A stretch of DNA of 64,000 nt from Struthio camelus (lineage: Eukaryota > Chordata > Aves > Struthioniformes > Struthionidae): positions 27,061,213 through 27,125,212 of the forward strand of contig NC_090943.1 of NCBI RefSeq assembly GCF_040807025.1, written 5' to 3'. Positions within the stretch are counted from its first letter, which is position 1, and the number at the start of each line of letters is the position of its first letter. The notes under the pieces are model-generated. The model worked only from the letters and a program-made list of their open reading frames with translations. It ran no database searches and had not been told where the DNA came from. Shown here one piece after another: positions 31,994-43,839 of the stretch. The translations under genes and the position numbers were made by a program.

Positions 31994-34900
31994 CTGTTAG
32001 GAAAAGAGTTATGAAGAGGAAATGTTTGAAAAAATCTAAGATTTGGAGGTACTTAATGAACTTTACATAGACGTACCTACTCAGTATTTAACAAAAACAT
32101 ATCATGAATTTTATAATCAAAATATTGTTTATTGACTTCATAAAACGGAAAGGAAAGGAAAACGGGAAATAAAATTAACAAGATTCTGCTACAATAATCT
32201 GTATCTAACCTGCTATTTTCAAGAGACTTGATGTCAGCGTGATGAAGTTGCAGTTTCTGGCAGAAAAATTCAACATTTTCGTAAGGAACGTTGTCAGCAA
32301 TCACTTCTAATATCTTCTGCAATATTTTCGCTAAATAGAAACATATAAAGTAGTATCCTTAATTAAATTAAATGGTGTATCTTGTCTAACAGATGTTCTA
32401 TAAATGCTGTTTACCGGCTTCAGGATTTTTCTAACTACCAAATACCATTTTCTAAGGCAATGTCTCCATCCTGGAGGATGCATCATCACCTTCTCTCCCT
32501 GATAACCCCATTGGGGAGGAGATCAAATGCCCATCATCTAAGGGAGGCCTGGCCCCCAACCAAAGGGGCTGTAAAACCCAAGGCAATCTCTGGTACACTG
32601 CTAAGTCTCTTGTAGTTGCTCCAGACCATCTGTCTTTTTTCATTGCTACGTTATCAGTGGTTTTCATTTTCTTGAATTTCAAGCAGCACAGCTCCAAGCT
32701 CCATTTGCTTGAGACAGCAGAGCGAAGAAGCACAGGCTGTGCTTCTGGACCATCTGTCACACGATACAGGAAGAGTGGGGTAGGGAGGTACTGTCTTGAA
32801 AACGCTTTTGCACAGTGATCATCTGCATCACAGTTCAGCTCAACACCAGTCAAGAGTGAGGCACCTTATCAAAGCCAACTGCATATACCTGAATAGCTCA
32901 CACACGCTAAGAATACAAATCCATCTCTCTCTTACGTGACAGAAAATAAGTGTTACAATTGGCAGGATTAGAGCTTACTGCATTTGCGCTGCATAAGGTG
33001 GTGAAGCAGTGGCTGCAACACTCTTCTGTTTGGTCTTCATCAGGCTATGAAAGGACTTACTCTGGGCTCAGCAAAATCACTGCAGAGTGGAGTTTAGGGA
33101 CATTGGGAGAGAAAAGCACCACTTATTCCTTCATGTGGGCAACCTCTAGAGTCAGGGATAATAACAGCGCAAAAATATCGAGATAATCTCTTTTGGAACG
33201 GTCTATCCACGGCATGCTACATAAAGACTGCCTTTTTCTCAGATGGAAGGAATGTATGCCTGCTTCTCCTGCAGCAGGAACAAGATCTTGGTAGTTGTAG
33301 CGGGATTAGGTAACCTGCAGCGATCAGTACAGACTCTGTCACATGCCACACTGGACCACTCCAGATATGGAGAGCATATGGGATATGCACCACTCTGGTT
33401 ATCCACACAGTACGCAGCAGCCGCACAGAAGCAGGAATGGCACTTCATTGCTGATCTCCAAGGTTACACCCACCTCCTTGGTTAGCACATGAAGCAGCAA
33501 AACGTTCTCAATGAACTTACCCGCTAGAGATGGCTACAAACCCGTTAGCAGGGAAGTGCTATTACTGTTGTACCTTCCTTCCCCATACACGTTATAGAAA
33601 GTCTGACTTTGCCTTTGCCTGTGCTTGCAAGATCCCTTTCTACAATCTCAGCTACAGGTGACTGCAGCAATGCAGAGGTCACTAGACGATATCACGGCCC
33701 CTGGGCTTCGGGACACCTACAGTAGCCTATATACCACCACCTCCACGTAACGATCCTGGGACGTCATCTCCAAAGAATGGGTCTACTCCAAGTGTTCTCA
33801 TTCCTGATTTGGTCTAGGGAAGTAGATGTTTGGGGAGAAGAAGCACCAGCAAAAGTACAGCGTAGTCTCTATCTCCAGACACTATCAAGAACTTACATGC
33901 TTTTTATCTATGCCTCCACAGGTTCCATGCACAGAGGCATGGAAGGCTTTCACTGTGCCACCCCAGAACCCTGCAACAGCAGGCAACAAAGGAGTGTCTT
34001 TTTTAGGGTATACCAGAATAACGCGCAACATCCATAATCAGCATCTGGAATGACTGAGGGCACAGGTCTGCCTCTGAGTGGAGCAAGCCTGACCCAGGAG
34101 TACAACAGCAGACAGGCAGTGCCTCCTAGCTGAGATGCACAAGGAAGCTGGAAAGCAGATATAAACAATTCCTTCCAGTGCTTCAGCATCAACTTGCCTG
34201 GGCCTCCTCTTCAAGAACCCTTACTATAGTCTTCATCCTGCATGAGCCATCAGTCTTCAGGCTGTGGAAACACGTCCACCTCGCTTACAGTTATTTCTCT
34301 AGTTGCTTTTTAACTGGTATATTCTCTTGTGTCTTCTCTTGCTTTGTAGGTTTGTCTCTGTTTTCTCTCTTTTATCATTTGTGACTGGTGACTATTGTCT
34401 GGTTTTTAGTTAGTCGTGAGTTCTTTATTAAAAACATTGGAGTGACCATGTGGGCCAACATTTTCTGTTTTGGTAAATCTTAACCAGTAAAGTTATACTT
34501 TGGTGTTGAGAAAGGTATTAAGTTATTTTTGTAACTTTGCCAGGTCTCTGGCAAAGTGGATAGCTAGGCAGCCTGAAGGGGAAGGATGGCACAGGGATGC
34601 AGGCAGTACTAGAAACTTAAGCTGAAAAGAGCAGGTGTGAAAAGCCATTCTGAGCTGTGCAGATAATGATAATGACATAGTACTGTTAGGATTAATGGGT
34701 TTTGCTAGGATAAGGCTAACAGAGCATTCAGATGAGATCATCTATTAATACAAGAATACTAGGGAATTCAGGATGTTTGGGTGAAGAAAATACCAAAAAA
34801 GAAAAAAAGTTTTGTGCTCTTTTTGGTTGTAGGAGCTGTAGGAGCACAGCAAAGCGTAGTTTTCTCTTCAGCTTCTTGGGGTGAGAGGAGAAAGGTGCTG

Positions 34901-37900
34901 AAAGGGAGGAATAAAGGGTCTTTTATTTTGGGAGATGAGGGGTAGGGATTAGCAGAAAGAAATTTGGGATGGGAAGAGAAAGCCTAAGAGGAATCAAAAA
35001 TAAACAATAAAACTTTTTTTTTATTTTGCTAGGGGGGCGAGATTGAAGAGAAAGAAGGTTTTGTTTGTTGTTTTGGGTACTGTGAGAACAGGAGTCCTCC
35101 CTTGATGGCAGTGGGCCTGTGCTTGTGTGCGCTAGGTAACATAGTTTACTTTGCCCAGATGTTGCCAGAGGCAAGGAGAGGCAGTAACGTTATAATAGAA
35201 TTCAGCACAGGCAGATCATCTGACATGCTTTCAGTGCTTCACAATTAATAACACTGTATAGGCAGGTCATAGAAAAGCCATGATATAGATGGATGCTTAG
35301 ATTTTGCATTCTCAAGAGCTGAAAAAGGTAGAGGAGGTCAAAAAGGAGTGAGATGCTGTTCTGTTCTCAGAGCAGATGACACCTCTGGATGAGCAGAATT
35401 TAGATACCTTTAAATATGTACATTTCATTTATCTGTGCCTGTTTGGTTTTCTGTTATGAATACAGTCCTGAGACCCCAATTTTAGTTTTTGGCTGTCAAC
35501 TTCCATTTTTGTAAAAGGTACTAATGCAGCAACATAATCTTAGCTCTGAACTACAGCTTTTTAATCTGAAGTCTCTATATGCAAACCCCTGTACAATAAT
35601 AATATATACATCCTTGTTGATTCCTCAGTCTGTATGATGCCTGCAAAGTAAGTACGTGAACACTAATAACCATAATTTAAGTACTGCTGACACTAACCAA
35701 AATCAGCGAGGAAAAGAAATAGAACCAGTACTGATAATGACGTTTAAAATTAACAACATGGATTTTCCACAGCTCCTTTAGCTACCTAGTAGCTACCTTT
35801 AATGCACCAAAATACGTAATAATATACTGGTTCTTAACATACCATCTCTTTCATCAGCACTTTCCAGATAGCACAGAATGGGATGTAGCTGCTTTCCTTT
35901 ACACACCTCTTGCAGTGGTTCAGACAGAGCATTTCCATCAAAGTTTATATCTGTCAGCAAATGAAGATGACGAAGACCAGCAGGCAAAGATATCAGGCGA
36001 TTTCCTGATAAAATACACAGAAATACCTAATTACATCTGCATCATATTAATCAAAGAAGCATGCGACACGTCTAGTGAAGTGAGGATTTTTTTTTTAATT
36101 TTGTAATGAGCTCAGCACTGCATAAAGAAGGGAAGTCAGTTTTTGCCTCAAGCAATTTATTGTTTCAGGATTTGAATGAAAGATCAATAAAGATAACAGG
36201 AATCTTTCCACTGATTTCATAGTCTGTGGCACTGACCTCATGGCTTACTATCGTGTGAAGCTGAGAGAGAATCTTGTAGAAGTTAATGTTGGCATCATCA
36301 AAATTATTCTTTACGAAGGACAGAAGGAAGAAAAGGAAATTAGATGGTACACAAGAAATAAAAGGTATTTAAAAGTAGTTTAAGGGAGAGTTAGAAAGGG
36401 TTCAGCGACAACAAAAAGTGCAACAAAGGCAGAGGCAGATGGAAATAAAAGCAAAGGAGGAAGCAGAAAAGCGGTTAAGCAGAGATTTCAGAAGATGAAG
36501 TCTGTGCATCAGCATAACGGGGTAGGAAAGTAAGTGAAGGGACATGAAAGAAGGGCAATACAATTAGAGCAGTATAGGATGAAGAGACTTCACAACTGTA
36601 AAAGTGGTTTGTAGCAGTGTAGGTAAAAGTACTCCTCGGCCCAAAGGATTTTACACAGTATCAGTCAGAAAACATTTGAATAAACTTCCAAAGCAGCCCA
36701 GCTGTCTGTAAAGCAGAGCAGCTAGGCAGGAAGGGATCCTTTTCAGGGATCAGCTTCAGCTAATAGCAAACACGCAGCTTACCAAGCTAACAAGACACAT
36801 GTCTTGGATGGGAGCAGACACATGGGAACGTAGCGCGGAGCATGGCAGCTTTATTTATGTGTGGCCATACCTGAGATAACCAGGTGCATGGGGCTCTGCA
36901 TGCAGCTTATCTTTATGTCCTAGCATCTGTAACAGTTAATTCACATTCCAAGTGAATCATCCACACACAAAAGACACTAGACTATATTATACCAGCAGCA
37001 TTAATCAGACATCTGAGCAGATAGCATGAGTGCAATCTACAAAAGATATGCATTCTTTGCAGCAGAAAAATATCAGTCCTGTAACTGATAGGACCCTGAA
37101 CAATAAAGTCTGTAGTGACTGATGCTTAGTGGCTGGCAGGGCTATGATCATGTTTGCAAAAATCATGTCACTTAAACGTTTCACAGATGTGTCTCTGAAT
37201 CAGCTTTGTTAAAAATATTAAATTTAAGAGAGGATGCTTGCTTAGAAGGCACGAAAGATAACAACAGCCTACATTAAAAACTGGAAGGCTGTATTTTCCT
37301 CAGTTCTTTTTTCATCATCATCTTATCTTGTGGTATATTTATACTCGTCAGGGGCATACCTCAATGCTTAAATTTTACTAAGGGATTGAATGCCTGATAC
37401 CTACCACTCAGGTCAAGCTGCTGTAGATTTCTTAGCGATGTAATAGATGTGGGGAGCTGACTGATTTCATTATTATTTGCAATTAAATGGACCAAATATT
37501 CCAGTTTCCCTATGCCATCTGGAATTTCCTTTAATGCATTATGAGATACGTCAAGCTCTCGGAGGCAAATCAATTTAGATATCTCCTCTGGAACCTCTGT
37601 TAACTAATAAAGAAATAAAACAATTGCTGCATTATTCACTTACGTAGATACAACTTTTTCTATTCTGTAAAAAGTTAAAAAGGTACTTTTTCCTGCTGGC
37701 AAAACACCGTTCCGTTATTTATTTCTAACAATAAAAGCTGATGACATTCCATTCTACAGAAAATTAATTTGTTATTTTCTGATAAAAATGCTGATGCTGA
37801 GCATAGAAATTTGCAGGGAAGTTTTTTCAACAAAATAACAGGACTGCAATAAAAAACATACAGTGGAATAACATCTCTATAGCTGGAGCTTCAGAAGAGT

Positions 37901-40900
37901 TTTTTTTTGTTATCACTAATGAATCAGAACAGAAAAAAATTTACCCTCTCAGAAGAGCACTCAGACTTTTATTTTCTCGGTCTTTTCAGCCACAAGGAAA
38001 TGAAATATCTATTTTTCTTCTGTTTGGTTCTGTTCTTTTCTTGGTCTCTTCTATTTTCCTTCTAGGAACTCTAACTGTCCTCGAACTGATCAGACTATCA
38101 CGGAAACTAGTGCTACAGCTCTCTGAGAAATGGACATAAGATCTGTGTTGCTGGGTCTGAAGGAAGTAGGTCCTTGGCAGGCATCATAATCACATTTGAA
38201 TTCATACAAAGAAATATGAGTCCTTTATGAAATCAGATATGAAATGTGGATTTTGCAAATTCTGGTAAATAGAGAGATTTAAAAGCCTTTTTTTTTTTTT
38301 TTTTTTAAATGAGTGAGCCAAAGCTTGTATCAAAGCTTGCATTTGCTTCACAAACAGTATTTTCTTTACTTTCAACTGACCGTGAGCACAGTACCATTTT
38401 TTCCATGAGAGCTACTCATCTGATTTTTTTAATCAGAAAAGAAGTTCATCAGGCTTAGATTTCCTCAGGAGAATACTTTGCCCTGTTCATTAGTATAAAA
38501 AACAAATTAAGCATTTCCCCGCTGGATTTTATCAATGTGTAGCAATTTTTTCTGCTATAAGAAATGGAAGATCCAATATAGGTTTTCTTGTTGGAATTAG
38601 TGAGAATTTAATGACAGTCTAATTTTAATAAGTATGGCAATTTGGAAGGTGGTGTTCATTTCACAGAGAGGAATCCTGGGGGCATGCTAAATCTACCAAA
38701 TTGCAGCTAGCCATTTTGTCTCTCACTATCCATAAGGATAGGAAATACATAATTTCATAATAATACTAAAAGAAGAGAAAATATATGGTCTGTTTCAGAT
38801 CAGTCTGATTATCCAAATATCACCTCAAGCTATACCTAAATCACGCTATATAAGATGAGGTTCGTGTCTAGTATTTCTAAATAAGTTTGCATGCCTTTAA
38901 AAATCCTGATAAATTTTTGTCCAGTTCTGATATTAAGAATGGGTGATTACATATACAGATTTGCATCTTTACAAACTGCTTTTCTGCTGTTTACTGTAGG
39001 TGTATTCAAACACAAGAGCTTTTACATCTATTAGGAGAAAGTCTATTATTAACTTTGCAGCATAACAATCTGTGCAACACAAGTTTTTCTTACCTAAAAG
39101 GAAACGTTCTCTTACCTTCACCCCATTCATTTGGCACACTGTCAATTTCTCCAGTGATGAAAGATGACATATTTCAGAAGGGAAAGATAGAAACTGGTTG
39201 TTGGATACATTCAGTTCTTTAATCACTTCCAGACTGCTAATCTGTAAAGGAATGCTCTTTATCTGATTATCTGAAAGGCTGAGTGTTTGTAAACTCTTTA
39301 AAGAACACAGTTCTTCGGGAAATAAGTCCAATTTATTGCAGTGTAAAAGAAGTACCTGGAGAGCCTTCATCTCAGATACCATTGCTGGCATGCTATTGAT
39401 TTCATTCTCACTTACATCCAAGTAAATTAATTTTGTAAGGCTACACAAGCATGCAGAAAAAGAGGACAGTTTATTTTTGCTTAAACATAGATGCTCCAAA
39501 TTTTTAATGTAAGAAATTCCAGGTATTATTTCTGAAATGCAGTTTCCACTAAGATTTAAGCACTTAAGATCAAATAGTGCACACAATGCATGTGGAAATT
39601 GAGAGAGCTTATTATTGCTGAGATCAACTTTGGTTATCCACATACAATTTTTTAATTCAACAGGAATGTATGTCAGTGCATTTCCAGAAAGCTCTACTAC
39701 GGAGAGGTCTTTAAAATGTGACATTTGTTCGTCCAGTGAGGCCAGCTGGTTCCTACTTAAGGAAAACTCCTTTAAGTGCTTAAGTTTGTGAATATTAGCA
39801 GGAAGCTGGGTTAACTGATTATCATGTAGAATGAGATATTTCAGCATGGTACAGTTGCAAAGATTCTCTGGAATGTTTCTGAATAAATTTTTTGCAAGGT
39901 TCAGAAACCTCAGTTCTTGTAAATTCTCAACTTTATCTGAAAGAAACTCCAGTTTGTTATCATCAACTCTGAGTTCTTCTAGTTTTGTCAACTGAAAAAG
40001 CTGCACAGGCAAAAATATAAGCTTATTGCTACTGATTGAAAATTCCCGTAGTTTCTTGAGCTCTTTAATGTCCTTTGGCAAGCTCTGAATCAAATTCTCA
40101 CATATGCTGAGTTTTACTAGATTAGGAAGGTAGCAGACAACCTTTGGGAATATTAAGATCTGATTGGAATCAATGTTGAGTACCTTCAAATTTTTCATGT
40201 CAGCTATGGTATCTGGCAAAGTTTTTAGCTTGTTCCCTGCAAGTTCTAAAGTTTCAAGGTTTTTCAGTGCAAAAGGAAATTCATCAATGTTGTTGTGACT
40301 GAGAAAGAGTTCCTTAATATTTACAAGTTTTGGTAATTCTTTAGGGAGATATGATAACAGGTTGTGGCTGACATTTAATACTGTTAGCTTATGAAGTAAG
40401 GAAATTTCTGGTGGCAGTGATGTCAACCTATTTCTTTCAACTAACAGGACTTCCAGATTAATTAGATTACCTATATTTGAATGCAATGCTTTTATTTCAT
40501 TGTTGCATAAATGCAAATATTTTAAATGTTGATTTTGAAAAATGAGCAGAGAAACGTCCCTTAATCCTTTATCGTTTAGCGTAAGGGTGAAATTCTCATC
40601 CTTTTCTTCAGGTAATGTATATGTTGATTCACCTTCAGCATTTTCAGGATTCCCTCCCGATGGTAACGTGTCTGTTTTGGCATCTTCATCAACAGCTTCT
40701 GACAAAGTTTGGTATAGTTCTCCAGTATTCTTTTCAGCTGATGGAAGTAGTTTGTATTTTCTCACATCTGCTTCAGAGACACCTGGAGGCACGGTGGCAG
40801 CATTTATCTCGGCTGAGAATTCATATTCATGTCTTTTTTCAGGCAAGTCACTTTTAGATACATTTTCAGTCATTTTATGGCTTTGCTCATTGTCATCTGC

Positions 40901-41080
40901 TTTAGGCGCTTCATATGAAATTACATGCTGACTTTCTGTACTGTCAACTACTTTAGGATTCTCTGATGAATGTAATGAGTCTTTCCTGGAATCATTTTCA
41001 GGAAACTCGTGAAAGCTTTCATTTAGTCCTTTTGTATTTAGACCGCTTGAGATTTCATCTTCTTCTGTCTCCAGAGACAT
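31813..41080 (-). CDS. LRRD1: Leucine-rich repeats and death domain-containing protein 1 (LRRD1), complete, 5 coding exons
   Basis: Coding exons in transcript order: 39116-41080, 37405-37603, 35843-36004, 32210-32330 and 31813-31993. They join to 2,628 nt (875 residues plus TGA) in one phase-consistent frame, close to the roughly 860-residue mammalian protein. Residues 1-~165 are acidic, Ser/Glu-rich and probably disordered. From ~165 to ~775 the sequence is a run of about two dozen 23-residue leucine-rich repeats of the LxxLxLxxNxLxxLPxxI type. Residues ~785-870 form a helical C-terminal region matching the place of the death-like domain that names the family. There is no signal peptide or membrane segment, so it should be intracellular. 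Function is poorly known; scaffolding is inferred from the fold. The name rests on architecture plus position between CYP51A1 and KRIT1. The ATG at 41080 is the first in the long exon; upstream non-coding exon(s) are likely. Confidence 0.92.
32210..32330 (-). CDS. LRRD1: LRRD1 coding exon 4: start of death-like domain
   Basis: 121 nt, acceptor TTTCTATTTAG, donor AGCAG|GTTAGA. Encodes KILQKILEVIADNVPYENVE and LQLHHADIKSLEN, a helix pattern typical of death-fold domains. Confidence 0.88.
32331..35842 (-). other. LRRD1: LRRD1 intron 3 with a composition island
   Basis: 3.5 kb intron. About 32450-34300 is richer in G and C than the AT-rich flanks and has several overlapping frames of 70-130 codons on both strands, none with recognisable domains. 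It may be a decayed mobile element, but I cannot name a family or see terminal repeats. Confidence 0.5.
35843..36004 (-). CDS. LRRD1: LRRD1 coding exon 3: last LRRs and cap
   Basis: 162 nt, acceptor ATTTTATCAG, donor AGATG|GTATGT. Encodes NRLISLPAGLRHLHLLTDIN then a helical cap with LQEVCKGKQLHPILCYLE, like the C-caps of Shoc2-type LRR proteins. Confidence 0.93.
36005..37404 (-). other. LRRD1: LRRD1 intron 2
   Basis: 1.4 kb; purine-rich around 36300-36550. No exon or repeat recognised. Confidence 0.6.
37405..37603 (-). CDS. LRRD1: LRRD1 coding exon 2: LRRs
   Basis: 199 nt, acceptor TTCTTTATTAG, donor GAGTG|GTAGGT. Begins LTEVPEEISKLICLRELDVS and carries almost three repeats, ending LQQLDLSG. 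Confidence 0.94.
37604..39115 (-). other. LRRD1: LRRD1 intron 1 (between coding exons 1 and 2)
   Basis: 1.5 kb AT-rich, with a T run at about 38287-38306. Nothing else recognised. Confidence 0.6.
39116..41080 (-). CDS. LRRD1: LRRD1 coding exon 1: disordered N-terminus and most of the LRRs
   Basis: 1,965 nt (655 codons) from ATG to NGVK, with donor AAG|GTAAGA. Repeats such as LKYLHLCNNEIKALHSNIGN and LKVLNIDSNQILIFP run without interruption. LRRs encoded in one large exon rather than one per exon are a marked feature of this gene. The frame runs 49 codons past the donor, but that tail lacks LRR character. Confidence 0.95.
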
Positions 41081-42569
41081 GGTCGCTGTTCAGCTGTTTC
41101 TCGGCTGCTAATTAATTCTTTTCAGTATTTTTTAAGAAATCAAACTGTAAGCATGAAACCTATATGGAGTAATATATACTTCAACATTAGTAGACAAAGC
41201 TTGTAAGAGAACTTGATAAAAATCTAGACTTCTTCCACGTTTGTGAACTTGTCCATTTCTCTATGTACCAAAAACAAGCTGTTATTTACTGTAGTGCTTG
41301 TTACTTTAATATAACGTTTTTCCAGATGACAGACTACAGATCACAAACCACACATCACAAAGACGTGATCTGTTTCTTGAGATTTTGTAGAATCATCAGA
41401 TCTGTTAAATGCAGTTATTAAGTTTAAAAAAAAAAGTAAAAAAGAGTTTAAGATCTTAAGAAACAGAAGCCTTAATTTAGACTTCCTAAGTTTAAACTTA
41501 AACACCTAAGTGGCTTTAAAATGCTGAGTATGCAATCAATCCCGTTAATTTGTTAACATGCTTAAATTATAAATGTGTTTACTTTTAAGCTGCTTAAAAA
41601 ATCATGCACAAATATTTATCATAATAGCCTTTAAGTAGAAAGAATTGCTTATCTCAATATAAACATATTGGGATGTATATATGTGAATATAAATGTGGAA
41701 ATCCACATCTGTAGCCATCTCACTACCATAATGATAAACTGCTATGGATTTGATTCTGTTCTCATAATGCAGTCATCGCCACCAAAGGAACTTACTGCTA
41801 TGCTACACACAGTTCTGAACGGTTCTTCGCTTTTCATAGTAAACAACAGTGGAGTAGGTTGGCTTATTTCAGTTTGTTGATATGTACACTAATCCTGAAC
41901 TGTGCTTTCAGAAACACTTGAAAAAGGTAACAGATGCAATACTCTGTGTACACGCCACAGAGGAGAAATCAAACACAGAAGAGGTCCGTTTTGTCTTGGG
42001 GTACGTTTGGTCCACTGGAGTTTTGGACAGCACAGGATCAGTAGAAACTCAAAGGCTTGTTTCATTTTAGCTCAACCTATCTCAGGCAACGGACACTGCT
42101 TAGCCTGGTGGATAGTCTGTAGTTCTCCAGAGCCCTGTTTGCGTGCTCTTTCTGCTTTAAAACTTCAGATTACTATTTTACACTTTCAGCCTCTCACCTC
42201 ATTAGTGAGGTACTCTCATAAACATTATTTGTCCAGTCTCATTGGAGTCCCTATTGACAAACCAAAGCTCACAGTTTGTCTTTTCCTCTCCCCTTACTGG
42301 CAGCTCTGTACCACTTTATCTTAAAAACAAATACTTCAAACAGGAGTCCCTCGAGTAGCTTTACATTTTTTTTCCTGTGTCCCTCAACACCGGTCTTTCT
42401 GCTGATGTGGCAGAGCTGAACAAAATGATTATCACATCCTCACCTCCTACTTAGGAAAAAGGTTTTAAGGTGAAGAGGAACCTTTGCAAACCTGGCTCCT
42501 CGTTTCTGTTGAGCGCCTGTTTCTTCGTTTGTATTCCCCAGTAACAGCACATTTTCTGAAGCACCTCTT
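41081..42569 (-). other. LRRD1: LRRD1 5' region, probable 5' UTR intron
   Basis: A minus-strand acceptor-like site TTAATTAG lies before 41107, 27 nt upstream of the ATG, though its polypyrimidine tract is poor. A strong donor GGAG|GTGAGG lies at 42444/42443, below the CpG island. Together they suggest a non-coding first exon starting in the island and spliced to the coding exon. This is inference. The 41900-42330 plus-strand open frames are not convincing. Confidence 0.4.
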
Positions 42570-42720
42570 GCCGTCAGCTGGGACGGGGAGGGAATGGCCT
42601 GCTCTGGCGGGGGAGCGCCTCCCCGCCGCACCGAGGCCTCCCGCTCGGACCAGCCGCTGCCTCCCCTCGGCCGCAGGCAGGAGCAGCCCCGGAGCGGGGT
42701 GGAGCCTGGCACCCCACCCC

Positions 42721-42832
42721 TGCCCTGCCCTGCCCTGCCCTGCCCTGCCCTGCCCTGCCCGCGCCGCGCCGCGCCGCGCCGCGCCCGGTCCCCGCCGCCT
42801 CACCGCACGCCGCCGCCGCCGCCGCCGCCGCC
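42721..42832. repeat. Three adjacent GC-rich short tandem repeats
   Basis: (TGCCC)8 at 42721-42760 is followed at once by (GCGCC)5 at 42761-42785, then after 23 bp by (GCC)8 at 42809-42832. All copies are perfect. Confidence 0.95.
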
Positions 42833-42847
42833 TCAGCGTGGCTGCCG

Positions 42848-42861
42848 GTTGCCGCGGCAAC
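42848..42861. promoter_or_regulatory. LRRD1: Perfect palindromic X-box (RFX site)
   Basis: GTTGCCGCGGCAAC: two RFX half-sites GTTGCC and GGCAAC with a 2-bp spacer, a perfect palindrome and full match to the X-box consensus GTNRCC(0-3)RGYAAC. It sits in the CpG island where a promoter X-box would be expected. Confidence 0.7.
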
Positions 42862-42990
42862 TAACGGCGCCTGCTCCCCCGCCCCCAGGAGCTGCTGCGC
42901 AGGCGCGGCGGGGGAGGCGCTCGCCCCGCGCAGCCTCGCGCACCGCTGCCAGGGCGCGAAGCGGCGAACGTGACGCAGGCCGCGAGTTTA

Positions 42991-43839
42991 AGGCCGGAGA
43001 GCAATTTATGGATAATTTCATTTCTGCAGCCCTTCGGTCTATGGCTAAATCTCAAATCAGTGCCGGTAGCAGGCTTTTCCCACAGAGAAGGGCAGCCAGT
43101 GCGAGGTTGAAATCCTGGGTGATTGCGGGGCCTGCAGTTAGAGTCGAAAACCCATCCCATCAGCAAATGGCTCAGTTTAATGTTCTGCCTGTTGTTTTTC
43201 AGATTTCACTGTTCAGCTCCTATTTTGGCTTACTCTGCCCACCTGAAGTATGCTGCTGTCGCGTCTTTTAGACTGACCTTTTAAAAAAAACAAAAAACAA
43301 AAATCCTTCTAGGTAAGCTAAATGAGTAGAGCTAGGTATCTCCTGCTTATAAAAGCATTGTCTTCAGACTTGTATCGTTTTTGCAGCTCTTTTTGAACTT
43401 TGTTTGGTATGGATACAATAATTGTTACTAGCGGCCTCTCTCTAGGCGATCAGCCTTCTCCCTGTTCCTGTTGTGGGTTACTCCGCTTCTCTGCGGAGGG
43501 CTTGCGCTCACCTTCGTCCTCACAGCAGCGCTGGGGAAGCTCCCACCCTCCCGGGTCTGCATCTGCAAACTTCTCGTTTGCCATGACTAACGGCTTTTAG
43601 TGCCCCGACCAATCCCCCAGTGGTTTCCAAGGTGCAAAGCAAAGCGCCCAGAGTATCTTAAGTTGTAGTCAGCATGGAAGCCTACCCCTCTAGTCATCTC
43701 CCACAAGGATCCTCCTACAGAACTTGCAAAGATGAGCGTGTTACAAAATACTCTTCTTTGGTAATAGCATAAAATCATTTGATGACACTTTCATACTGGC
43801 TGTAGTAATTAAAACAATGCGACGATCTCAAAACAATGT
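42991..43839. other. Spacer between KRIT1 3' end and the LRRD1 CpG island
   Basis: About 850 bp with no recognised gene. Both strands have frames of 60-70 codons lacking features. Confidence 0.6.

Larger units (their letters stand above)
42570..42990. promoter_or_regulatory. LRRD1: CpG island, probable LRRD1 promoter
   Basis: A GC-rich, CG-dense block about 1.5-1.9 kb upstream of the LRRD1 start and about 0.85 kb beyond the KRIT1 polyadenylation signal. It contains three tandem-repeat tracts, an RFX-type X-box and no TATA box. Since KRIT1 ends to its right, LRRD1 is the only visible gene it could serve; divergent transcription toward KRIT1 is possible. Confidence 0.75.

Noticed and set aside
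32452..32853. 133-codon minus-strand frame in an LRRD1 intron
   Set aside because: No recognisable domain, not bounded by convincing splice sites in phase with LRRD1, and crossed by open frames on the other strand.
40542..40931. 129-codon plus-strand frame opposite LRRD1 exon 1
   Set aside because: It is antisense to a well-supported LRRD1 coding region, whose phase and composition explain it.
41336..41373. Inverted repeat ACAGATCAC...GTGATCTGT upstream of LRRD1
   Set aside because: Nine-bp arms with a 20-bp loop are within chance expectation for 64 kb.
41902..42324. 140-codon plus-strand frame between LRRD1 and its CpG island
   Set aside because: No domain or coding character; overlaps another open frame on the same strand.
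42440..43271. Open frames up to 225 codons over the LRRD1 CpG island
   Set aside because: Same GC effect; the protein sequence is largely translated tandem repeats.
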